From: a virus
Virus record (IMG/VR): IMGVR_UViG_3300046513_000115
Coordinates: 1 to 48,091 of that record
Reading direction: 5' to 3' (one strand)
DNA length: 48,091 bases
Positions 6,080 through 18,000 of this stretch are shown here, piece by piece. The notes beneath the pieces are model-generated. The model did no database searches and was not told where the DNA came from. It saw only the letters and a list, made by a program, of their open reading frames with translations. The position numbers and the translations under genes were made by a program. Numbering within the stretch: the stretch's first letter is position 1; every line of letters begins with the position of its first letter.

Positions 6080-9000
6080 CTACTTTTTCACAGATTCATT
6101 GAATACCTCAATGGCGCTGCGGTACAGGGCTTCTTCCTGCCGCTCCAAAGCGCTGAGTTGGTCGCGTTTCTGGGCCGTGGTCAGGGCCGGGTCGGCGTTG
6201 ATGTCGGCCGCCTCGTCGCGCAATGCCGCCGCCGCCTTGCCGGCCTGGGTGAACATGCGCGACAGGGAGACCAGTTCGGCCGTGCCGGGCCGGTCGAGTA
6301 GCTTGCCGGCCGCCTCGTCGTCGCCCGCCTTGCGGGCCTGCCGGAATTCGTCGGCCGCCGCGCGCGCTTCGTTGGCGAGGTCGTAGTAGCGGCCCCGGAT
6401 CGGCTTCACGTCATCGGGCTTCCAGAAGTCCTTGGCAATCGGGATGTCGCCGCTGTTCATCGAAGACCCGCCGGCCGCGAGCGCGCCCGCGCCGATGGAA
6501 TCGGTCACGAACTGGCCCAGGCCGCCGGAGTAGGTGCGCCACAGGTATTTGAGGGTTTCCGGGCTGACCTTGGTCAGGTCGTTCTCGAACTTGCCCGCGC
6601 CCAGCTTCTCGCCGCCGGCCGCGATCTGTTGCGCCAGCGCATCAAAGAAGGTGCCCTTGGTGGCGCGGAACATCTTGGCGTTGTCCGGCTGGGTCTTGCT
6701 GCGGTCGTTCTCGGGCACGATCTGGCCGCCGAACACGTTGCGGTTGGCCGCCAGTTCCGCGCCCGGCCGGATGATGGTCGGCGTGGCCGCCAGCACCGCG
6801 TCCAGCCCGTGGTTGTTGCTGTCCGGGTTGTAGAACCCGTTCAGCGGGAAGTAGGCATCCACGAACGACGACACCATGCGCACCGCCGACTTCATGGCGC
6901 TCTCGCCGCGCAGCGCCTCGGCCATGCCCACCCCGAAGGCATAGGCCGGCGCGAATTCCTGCGACAGCGGGATGTTCAGCGTGTGGTTGCCCAGGTGCAG
7001 GCGGAAGTTCTTCGTGCGCTGGTCCCAGCCGGCGCCCAGCCAGCGGTCCCGGTCGTCATCCATGCCGGCCGCCGCCGCGTAGAAGCCCAGCGCGGCCAGC
7101 ATGCCCAGCGCGGCCATGGCCTGATACTTGTGCTTGCCCTTCACCAGCGTCTGCATGGCGTTGGCCGTGCCCTGGATGGCCGGGTTCATGAACAGGTAGA
7201 TTGCGCCCAGCGCGCCGGTGGTGGTGCCCTTGCGGTCAAAGTCCACCGTCACGCGCTTGGCGGCCTGGGCAGCGCGCGCCGGGGTCTCGCCACGCTCGCG
7301 CAGCGTGATGTACAGGGCGAGGCGCAGCGCATTCTCGGTGCCCTGATTGATGACCTCGATGCCGTGGGCCATGCCGCCGACGATCTTGCGCCCGGCCACC
7401 TTGGCGGCCTTCACGCCGTGGCCGTGGGCGGCCAGCCGGCCAGCGCCGTAGGCATCCTCGTACATGCGCGTGAGGGTCTTGCCCTGCTGCTCCAGATCGG
7501 ACATCCACGATGCACCGGTCTTGCCGCCGTTGTTGCGGTACTCCTGCACGTACTGGCCGGTCTTGCCGGCGGGCGCCTTGCCGGTGGCAGCCCACTGCGT
7601 CATGGCCTTGAGCGCGGCCGGGTAGCGGGTCCACGCGCGGGCGGCCACGGCGGCGCCCTCGTTGCCGGTCATGTTGATGGTCCCGGTCAGCGCATCGCGC
7701 GCGGCATTGCGCAGGATGAAGGACGGGTTGTAGCCGGTGTAAATCTTGGACAGGTAGCGGTTCATGCCGCGCATGAATTCGAGGATCGGGTGCAGTTGCC
7801 GCGTATCGAGCGGGCGCACCTGCCGCGCCAGCGCCTCGTCGTGGAACTGCATGCGTACCGGCTGGCCCTTCACGTAGACCATGACCTCGTTGTCCTGCAA
7901 CGGCTTGTTGAACTGCTGCACGCGGTCGCCGTTCGAGTCCAGCACGATGTAGCTCTTGCCGGCCGGGCCGGCGCCCTCGATGAAGGCGTCCACCTGCGAA
8001 CGGGCATTGAAAGAGCCGATGGTCTGGTCGCCCTTGGGCCGGCTCGGGTCCACCACGTTGTAGACCTGCCCGGCCACATACCGGCCCTTGGGCGGCACGC
8101 CGATGCTCCACAGGCTCGGGTCCGGGTGCTGCGCCACCAGTGCCAGCAGGCTCTGGCGCGCAAGGTTCTTCTCGCCCACGACGACCGCTTGATCGTAGTC
8201 GCGCGCGATGTTCTCGAGGATATGTTCCTCGCGCTCATCGTGGCCCATGGCGCGCTTGATCTTCGGGCCAAATTCGCCGTCGCCCTTGAGCGGCACATAG
8301 TGCTTGTACGCCTTGGTCAGCGTGTCGTGGGTCTCCTGGTCGATCAGGCCGTAGGCTTGTTTCAGGTCCAGCGTGGCGGCGGCGATGTCGCGCGCCTGCT
8401 GGGCGATCTCGCGCAGCGGGCTGGCCAGCGGCACCTTGGCGAGAATCTTGTTGGCCTCGGCCGTGGTCATGCCGGAGCCCCCGTCCTGCATGTCCGGGTT
8501 GATCTGCGCAATGCGCTCGTTCCGTTCCTGCGCATGCTGGGCGTGCAGCAGTTCTTCCAGTTGCGCCGGCGTGAAGCCCTCCTTGGCTAGCCGGGCCATG
8601 AGCGGGCCGGTCAGTTGGCGCTGGGCGTCCTCAAGCCGCGCAGCGATGCGCCCCGGCCGGTTGGTCTCGGCGCGGTAGTAGTCGGCCAGTGCCAGATCGC
8701 CCAGGCCGGTCTGCTTCTGGATGCGCGCCTGTACCTTCTTGACGCGGTTCATGTTGTCCTGCACCGCCTCCTGCAAGCGCTCGAAGCGGGTCGGCGCGTC
8801 CGGCGTCAGGCCGGCGGCCACGGGGGCCGGGGTCGGTGCGGCCGGCGGTGCGGCGGGAGCGGTCGGCGCGGCCACCGACTGGCTGGCGGCCGGCGACAGG
8901 TCGAGGTCGTCCGGCGTGCCGCCGTCGCGGCCGGCGCGTTTGAGCGCGGCCAGCGCCAGCGCGCGCAGTTGCGGCGGCGTCACCTTGCCGACCTGCATGC

Positions 9001-12000
9001 CAAACACGCGCAGCAGCCACGCCTTGATCGCGCCCAGGGCGTCGTCCACCCAGCGCTTGACCGCCACCGGGGCCTGCTCGTATTCCTCGATGGCGTAGGC
9101 GCCGAATTCCTCCGGGTGCATGGCGTTGTTGGCGCCCACCGTATCGGCATGGCGCTGGCGCGCGAAAGCGGCATCCCAGAACTGGCGCATGCGGCCGGTC
9201 GATTGCACCGCCTGCCGTTGCAGCGCGTGCAGGCGCACCATCAGGTTCTTCCACTGCGTCTCGCCCAGCAGCGGGCGCACCCCGGCGTGGAACATCTCGT
9301 GCAGCAGCACCGGCGCGGCGCGCTTCATGTCCAGATTGCGCGCCACCATGTGGATGGTGCCGTCCGGCAGCGTGACAGCCTGCACGCCGCGCGAGGTCTG
9401 CGCCGGCACGCTGGCCGGGGTCTCGTGGATCACCAGCTTGCCAGCGTCCAGCATGCTCTGCACCAGCGGGCCGAATTCGCCGCCGGTCAGGGTCTCGCGC
9501 AGCAGTTTGGCCGCCGTGCCGTTGACGGGCTCGGGGCCGACCACGGATTGACGCGGCGCGTTCGGGGCTTCCTCCACCAGCCCGGCCGGCGCGGCGCCAG
9601 TCTCGGTCGCCACGGTCGCGGCGGCGGCGTCCGCCGACACGTCCGCGCCCTTCTCGGTGGACAGTTCGATCTCCAGCGCTTGCAGCGCGGCCATCTTCTC
9701 CAGCATTTCCTGCTGCTCGGGGAAGGGGGCGCCCAGGCGCTTGTCGATCTGCTCGATGCGGCGCTCGCTCTCGGTGATGTCGCGCTGCGCCTCGCGGCGC
9801 CACTGCTCGAGGTTGTTCACCTGATTGGCTGCGCGCGTGGCGATGCCGCCCACCGCGAGGTCCGGGTGCAGCGGGAACTGGATCAGCGGCGCCACGTCCA
9901 CCGGCAGGTCCACGCCGATGAAGGCTTGATAGCCGCCGGAGCCCTTGAGCACCGTGCCATGGAACTGCACCGGGAATCCCCCGATCTCGCCAATGGTCTC
10001 GGTGCCGGTGGTTTCGGAGCCGGTCAGGCCGGCGAACTGCTCGAATACCGCTTTGGAAAAGTCATCGCGGTTGTCGTAGGTGGTCTTGCCCAGCTTGGCC
10101 GTGAACTCGCCCGCCTTGATGGGCACTGCCTTCTTCATGGCCTTATCGAGCGCCTTGAGGCTGTCGGTCGCCGTGCGGATGCTCGCCTCGGCGATGTTCT
10201 TCTTGGCCCGCAGGCTGTTCTGGTCGCTGTGGTGCGCCTGCGCCAGCCGTTCCAGTCGGTCCACGTCCGCCTTGAGGCCGGCCAGACGCATGTAGCGCTC
10301 GTCGCCGGAGGCCAGCGCGGCGGCCATCTCGAAGGCGGATGCCTCGGACACGTCCTCGAGGGAGCGCACCGAATCATCGCCGTTCATGGCCTGCTCGATG
10401 AAGCGGGCCTTGCGACCGTTCATGCCCCACATGGTGGAGTCGTAGCTACCCTTGGTCGCCAGCGCCTGCACCGATACCACGCGGTTCTGGTTGCCCTGGC
10501 GGACAATGCGGCCCTCGCGCTGCTCCACGCTGGAAGGGAACCACGGCGCGTCAAGGTGGAACAGGTGCGACAGGCGCTTTTGCACGTTGACGCCCGTCTC
10601 CATGTCCTTGCCGCCGATCAGGATGCGCTTTTTTCCGGCGCGCATGTCCGCGAACAGCCGTTCCTTCTTGGCGTGCTGCTTGTTGTCGCGCATGAAGGCG
10701 ATGTGACCAGCCGGGATGCCGGCGTCGATCAGGCGCTTCTCGATCCACGCCTTCATGTCGAAGCCGCGCGAGGCGGCCGACTGCTCGCCCAGGCCAATGT
10801 CCGTGAACAGGATGACGCTGGAGCCCTTGATCGGGTCCACCACGCCGTTGGTGCTGTACTCGAAGTCCTTGCCCTCGTTGTAGGCCGCAATCACGCGGTC
10901 GATGGCCTGATTCAGCTTGCTGTTGGGGTCGCTGGGCATGGTCGGATCGACAAACCGCATGTCGATGGCCGAAAACCGGCCGTCCGAGATGACCTTGAGG
11001 ATGATGTCGTCGCCCGGCTTGGGCGGCCCCTTGCGGTCACGAATGGCCTTGATGCGCTGCTCCAGCGACGCCTGATACGCCTTGTAGCCCATCGGGCTGG
11101 GGGTCACGATGACCTCCCGGCCGCCGCCGGCCACGTCCGGGCGCTGCACCAGTTCCCCCAGGTTGGCGTTGGTCAGGATGTCCATGAAGGACCGCACGCG
11201 ACGCATCAGTTCCGGCACGTTCTGGAACTTGGCGAAGCGGCTGACCACTTCATAGCCGCCGGCCGCATTCTGCTCGAAGCCGGCCACCACATCCCCGTAC
11301 TGGTTGGCCCACGCATCGAACGTGTCCAGCCCATCCTCGGCCATCTGCTCGGGCTGGAAGAAGCGCTGCACCGTGTACAACTCGCCCATGGTGTTGGTCA
11401 CGGGCGTGCCCGATGCCATCACCAGCGCGCGGCCCGGCTTCATGCTGCGCAGGTACTGCGTCTTCATGAACAGGTCCATGGCGCGCTGCGAGCCGTTCGG
11501 GTCGATGCCCTTGATGTTGCCCTGGTTGGTGGCGAAGTCCAGCTTGCGGAACTCGTGCCCCTCGTCCACGTACAGGCGGTCCACCCCCAATTCCTCGAAG
11601 GTCAGCACTTGGTCCTTGCTGGCGCCCTGACGCGATTCCAGCCGGCGCTCCAGCGCCTCGATGCGGCGCTCCACCTGCTTGCGCGTGATGCGGTCCGACT
11701 TGTCCACCGTGTCGAGCGCGGCCGTCCACTCTGCGATCTGTGCCTTGATGAAGTTCGCCGTGTAGGCGTCGCTCATGCCGATGCGGCCGAACGCCGAATG
11801 GGTGATGACGATGGCGTCGGGGTTGTTCAGCGCGGCCTGCGCGACGAAGCGGCGGCGGTTATGGGTGTGGAAATTCTGCTCGTCGGCCACCATGATGTTG
11901 GCCGCCGGGTACAACTCCAGAAACTCGCGCGCGAACTGCGCCAGCATGTGGTTGGGCACCACGTACATCGGCTTGTTGGCGAGCCCCAGACGGCGCTCTT

Positions 12001-15000
12001 CCATGCCGGCCGCAATCATGGTGAAGGTCTTGCCGGCGCCCACCGCGTGCGCGAGGTAGGTGTCGCCCTCCTGCACCATGCGCCAGATCGCGCGCTTCTG
12101 GTGCGCGTAGAGGTCAAAGCGCAGCGACACGCCCGGCAGCGTCAGGTGCGAGCCATCGAACTTGCGCGGCGCGATGTTGTTGAAGTGCTCGTTGTAGTAG
12201 TTGACCAGCCGGTCGGCGCGGGTGGTGTCGGTCCAGACCCAGCGGGAGAATGCCTCGCGCATCTTGCGCGCGATATCGTTGGCCTTCTCGGTCGCCTCGG
12301 CATCCACCACAGTCTCGGTCTTGCCGGCCGACTTGACCGTGTTGGTGATGCGAATCTGCTTGTTGTTCAGCACCGCTTCGAGGATGTCCCCGGCGCGCAT
12401 GCGGTTGAAGTTGTATTCGCTCTGGTTGTTGCCGACCTGCTCGGCCGACCACGCGCCCACGGCCGGGTTGTAGGTCACGCGCACAGTCTCGCCCATTACC
12501 TCGGTGGCGAACTGCGCCACGTCCTTGGGCGGAATCCACGACTGGCCCAGCTTGACCGTAATCTCGGTCGGGCCCAGCGGCTTGGGCTGCACGGCCAGCA
12601 GCGCGTCCACGTTGCGCTGGTAGGCGCGGTCGGTCCGCGCGGCGGCCTGGGCCTCGTCCAGCTTGCGCCGCACGTTGCCCGCGAGGTATTCGTCGGCGGT
12701 CTGCCAGCCCCTGCCCGGCGCCTGATAGATGGCCGTGCCCAGCGCGTCGATGGTCTCGGCGCGGGTCATGCCGGCCAGCTTGGCCACTTCATCGAGGTCC
12801 AGCCGGCCCAGGTTGTTCAGCGAGACAAAGAGCGCATCCTGCGTGGTCTTGATCTCGGGCTCGCGGCGCTTCTCCAGCACGCGCTGGGACAGCACCGGCG
12901 CCTTGACGATCTCGCCCGATTCCTTGATGTGCTCGAGCGAGTAGGCCAGTGCCCCCTCCACGTCGAGGCGCAGCAGCGGGTCGTTCTTGAAGCGCTTCGA
13001 GATGGACGTGGTGCCGTCCGGCAATTCCCGCTCGATGGCCGTGTAGGCCAGCAGGTTGCCGTGCTTCTTGGTGAAGGTGTCGTAGGCGGCGGCCAGCGCA
13101 GCGAGCGACGCCTCCCAATTGCCGTCCGTGAGCTGGTCCAGTTGCGCCTGCTTGAGCGCGTCGCGCAGCGTCACCCAGGAAGTGAGAAACGCCTTATCGC
13201 TGGCCTTGAGCGTGATGGCCTTGCCATCGGCGCCGCGCCGCGTGGTCAGCGGCACGCCGGTGCCGCTATCCACCTGCATCAGCGTGCCATCCGGGGAAAC
13301 GTACAGGCCGCCTTCTTTCTTGTGCAACGGGTTGAAGTCCCGTTCCAGCGCCACGGCGCGCGAGGCGGCCGGCGCTTGGGCGCCCGGCTGGTAGATACCC
13401 TCGGGCAGTCGCGCCACAGCATCGCCGAACGCGGCATCCATGTCCTGGCCGGCGCGCGGCTCCACCGTGTACTCGTTGGCACGGTACATGGAGCCGGTGG
13501 TGGCGTGCTGGCCCAGCACCATCTCCGGGTGCGTCACGAAGTATTCGTTGATGGCGACCGGCGTGCCGTTCACGTCGATGGGGGTAACGTCGCGCCACGC
13601 CACGCCGTTGTCTTCCACGCCGGGGCCCTTCTTTTGCAGGAACAGCACATCCGTCACGACTTCGGTGCCGGCGTTGTCCTTGAACGCGGTCTGCGGCAGG
13701 CGAATGGCGCCCACGAGGTTCGCGCGGTCGGCAAGATACTTACGGGCCCGGTCGCTACCCTTGTCCATGGTGCCCTTGCTGGTCACGAACACCAGCATGC
13801 CGCCCGGCCGCACGCGGTCGATGGTCTTGGCAAAGAAGTAGTCATGCAGCATGAACCCCTGTTTCTTGTACTCGGGGTCGTTGCTGATGACGGTCTGCGA
13901 GAACGGCGGGTTGCCGATGGCCGCATCGAAGAAGTCGCGCGGCAGCGCCGTCTTGCTGTAGTCGCCCACGATGATGTTGCTTTCGGGGTACAGCAGCTTG
14001 GCGATGTTGCCGGTGATGGTGTCGTACTCGATGCCGGTGTACTGGCTGTTCGCGGCCATGGCCGCCGGCATGAGGCCGTTGAACAGGCCGATACCCATGC
14101 CGGGCTCGGCAATCTTGCCGCCGGCGAAGCCCATGCGGCCCAGCGCGTCGTAGATGCCGCCGATCACCCCGGCGCTGGTGTAGTGGGCGTACTGCGTGGT
14201 GCGCTTGGCCTGGGCGTATTCCTCGTCGGTCAATGCGGCCTTGAGCCGTTCGCCCAGCGCCTGCCAGCCGGCACTCTTGTACCGGCCGTACTGGTCCGGG
14301 AAGATGCCGTTGGCAATTTCGCTGGCGCCCCAGCCGGTGAAGCGCGACAACAGCTTGGCCTCGTCCGGCGTGGGCCGGCGGCCCTCGTCCATGAGGCGCT
14401 TGACCAGTTCAACGATTTCGACGTTGCGCTCGGCCGTGTCGCGCCACGAACCCGTGCGGGTCAGGTCGGCGGGTTCGATCCGGTGGTTGTTGCCGACTCG
14501 GGAGACAGCGCCGCGATGGTCTCCAGCGCCTGCGCTATCGCCACTTCCTCGGCCGTCTTCGCCGCGCTGTTCAGATTCTGCGTCCGTGCCAGCGGATTCG
14601 CCTCGAACGCGGGGCTTCCCTCGCTGACCTGCGCCGCGAGCGCGTCCTGCCGGGCGTCCGCTATCGCCTCCAGCGTCACCGCCAGCAGGTTGCGCAGGAA
14701 CTCGTTCAGCGTCCCCACTTCCTTCATGTGGTTGAACTGCCTCGGCGCCCGGTCGCGTAGCGCCTGCGTCAGCAGCGTCAATAGTTGCTTGTCCGTCATT
14801 TTCGGCGCCCTCCTGTACCTCGATTGTAGTATCTGGCGATTGGTTTGCAATGGGATATGGCTCGCCCTTCTCGCGGCGCGCCAGCATCGCCTCCACTTCG
14901 CCCATGCTCGGCGCGTCATCCACGAGTCGCTGGGTGATGGAATAGATCTCCCCCTCCAGCAGCGGCGAATCTTGCAGCGCGGCCAGCATCTGCGAGCGCG

Positions 15001-18000
15001 TGATGTCGCCGTTCATGTACGACACGACTTGCTTCTGGGCGGCCAGCAGGTCCGTGGCCTTCTGGCCCTTGCCCATCGGGATCGGGTCCGGCCAGCGGGC
15101 CTCGCCGGTCAGCTTCGGCTGCTGCTCGACGTGGCCGTTGCGGTCGCGCGGCAGGTCGTCCGTGGCATCTTCCGGCTTGCCGCCGGCCGGCCCGCCCTCG
15201 GGGATCAGGTCGCGGATGGCGTCATTGGCCGCCGCGTCATCGAGGTCTTGGTAGTAGAAATCCTCCACCGCGCTGTCGATCTGGTCCGGCGTCACGCCAG
15301 CGTCCAGCGCCTGCTGGATCAGGTCGCGGTCCAGCCGATCGTACTTGCCAGACACGGCCAGCACCGGGTGGTCGATAGCGTTGTTCGCCATGAAGAACCC
15401 GTAGCTGAACCCTTCCGGGGTCTCGCTGCGGGCATTCTTTGTCTTGAGGCTCTTGCCGCCGTAGAGCTTGTGCATCTTGGAGCCTTCGGTCGGCTCGACG
15501 GGCGCGATGGGCAGGTCGCCATTGAAGCGGCCCCAAATCAGGGTCTTCTTGGTGTACGGGTCGCCCAGGTGGTTCGGGTCGAACGACAGGCGCCACGGCG
15601 GCAGGCCGCCCAGCTTCTCGATGCGGCCCACCGGGTTCTCCAGCGCCCACACGGGCGGCTTGAAGTATTCGATAGCGGCCAGCGTCTGGTGCACCAGTTT
15701 GACCGATGCGACCGTGCGGCCGTCCGCGTCCTTGGCCGCGAAGTGACGCGCGCCGCTCGATGCAAAGTCCGTGCACGGGCAGGCGGCGAGGATGGCGTAC
15801 ACGTCCTGGCCGTCAAAGTCCCCAAACCAGTCCGAAAAGAACTCGGTGGAGAAGTTGTTCACATCCCCCACGGTCGGGTCGTCCTGGATGTCGAAGCGGT
15901 AGACCTGATACCCGGCTTCCTCCCACGGCTTGGACCACTCGCCGGACAGGTCAAACAGCGACAGCACCACGCGCTGGCTGTTCTCGCTGCGCATGGTCGG
16001 GTCGTCGCCCTGCTCGGCGGCATGGGCCTTCCAGCCCTGAATCACCTTCTTGGCCTCGGCCGGCGTCATCCAGCCGTGATCCTTATGGTAGACGCGGGCC
16101 TTGTCTTGCAGGCGGACGATATCGCCCTTGGGCGGCGCGTCAAACACGTGCGTGACCTTCTCGTCGGCCTCCACCATGCTGGCCTGGGCGGCGTTGAACT
16201 CGGTCACGATCTGGCCCAATTCGCGGTCGTCCACCCCCACCACGTGCTCGGGGGCGGTGGCCTTCTCATGGGTGGCCGGCTTGGCCTCGGCGGCCGGCGC
16301 GCGCTCATCCGCGAGGCCATCGGTGCGCATGTCGCGGATGCGCATGACGGCTTCCGACAGGTTGATGGTGGCCAGCGTGTCGGGCACGTCCTTGCCGTCC
16401 AGCAGGCGGCGCACGTTATAGACGATGATGCCATCGCGCTGCTTGGTCATCTCGGCGTGGATTTCGCCACGCTCGCCCACGTCCGCATTCCATTCGCGCG
16501 GGTTCGTGCCATTCATCTCCAGCCCGGCATCGCGCATGGCGCGGGCGAAGTCCTTCACCGGGTCCGCTTGGGCGGCCTTCACATCCGGGTTCTTCGGCAG
16601 CGTGTCGCCTTCGGCGGCCAGTTCCGTGCCCGCCCTCAACAGGTCGCCGCGCATGTCGTCGGTCATATTGGACCACGTGTGCAGTGGGTTATCGCGCTTG
16701 CCGGCGGCCTTCTGCACGGCGCTGCGTGCCCACGGCGTCAGCGCATTCCACCATGCGCTGGCGGTCGGGTAGCTGCTCGGGCGCGGGGTGCGCTCGGCGG
16801 CCTGCATGTCAGGGGTCTCCGGCGGGGTGTCGCCTTCGGCGGCCTCCATTTCCTTGACCAACTTTTCCTGGCGCTTCACGCGCTCGAGCAGACGGTCATC
16901 GACCACATTGCCTTGCGCCTCGACTTGCGTGCGGAGGTCGATCAGATCATTGCGAGCGTCCAGCAGCGTGTAGCCGGCATCACCCGGCTGGGCACGGCGC
17001 GGCGTTTCGGAAGCCACCGGGGCGGTTTCCGGGGTCTTGATGGCTTGACTTTCGGTCTTCGGCGTGATTTCCCAGCGCACCTTACCGGTCTGGGTCGCCT
17101 CATAGCCGTCCGCCTTCTTCTTGGCGATATAGTCGTCGGCCTTCGCCTTGGTGCCGAACCACTTCCCGGCATGCGGGTTCGCGGCCGGCTCGGGCTGTTT
17201 TTTCGCCTTGACCTCGGCATCGGCCTCAGCATCAGCGGCGGCCGAGGCCGTGCCATGGACCGCCGGCACGGCCAGCGGCCCGGCCTCGGCGTCCTTCGCC
17301 ATGCCCTTGATGGTCTCGCGCACCTTCTTGCCGTGGGCGCGCACCTCGTCCTCGGTCCAGCCGGTGGCGTCCTGCACGAATTTCACGTAGTCCGCGTCGC
17401 GCTTGCTCGGCGTGGTCTGCGAGGCGATGAACGCGGCGCGGTCGATATCGTTATCGAACGTGGGGGTGAACTGCTTGTTGCCGTGGGCGTAGCGCGGCTT
17501 GGCGCCGGCAAGGTCCGGGCTCAGTGCAGGGTGGCCGCCTGCCTTTGCGCCTTCGCCTCGGCCAGCATTTCCTGGCTCGCGCACAGCCGCAGCGCCGGCA
17601 GAACCGGGTTGGTTTGCAGGGCCGGGTGCGGGGGCTGGTACGGGTTCAGCAGCCGCCACATCAGCACGTCCTGAATCTGCTCGTCCATCGGCAACGGGTC
17701 CATTCCCTTCCTCCAGTGGTTTCACGTCGAACACCGCGCGGCCGTCTTCCTCGCGCTCCACAGCTTGATGCGGCTGGCCGGTGCTGCGCGCAGCGGCGCG
17801 CACGGCGTCGTTCGCGTCGGATTGCTTCACATAGGCGCCGCTCGCGGTGCGCTCGGCCGGCGGCTCCTGTTCCTCGGCGGCCACGGCCACGGGCGCCGGG
17901 GCGGCCTTGCGGCGCTCGATCTCGGCTTCGACCTTGCGGCGCTCGTCGGCGAACAGCTTGCTGCTGCCGCCGTTGAGCTTCTTCTGCTGGGCGATGTACT

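Noticed and set aside
6629-8590. Plus-strand 653-codon frame antisense to the C-terminal end of the giant gene
   Set aside because: Product is biased to His, Arg, Val and Leu, without motif; the minus-strand frame has a consistent LPD38-like sequence.
8631-9803. Minus-strand 390-codon frame within the giant gene in another frame
   Set aside because: Unlike the two accepted nested genes, it is very Arg/Gly/Pro-rich and the giant frame here encodes the peptidase domain with normal codon use, so this is a shadow.
15237-15776. Minus-strand 179-codon frame opposite part of the C5-methyltransferase domain
   Set aside because: The giant frame carries the conserved methylase motifs here with normal codon use; the alternative frame is Arg/Gly-rich.
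8615-17674. Plus-strand open frame of 3,019 codons antisense to the giant gene
   Set aside because: It lies opposite recognisable methylase and helicase domains, its product is His/Val/Arg/Gly-rich without any motif, and long antisense frames are expected in high-GC DNA where third-position G/C removes stops. I treat it as a shadow.
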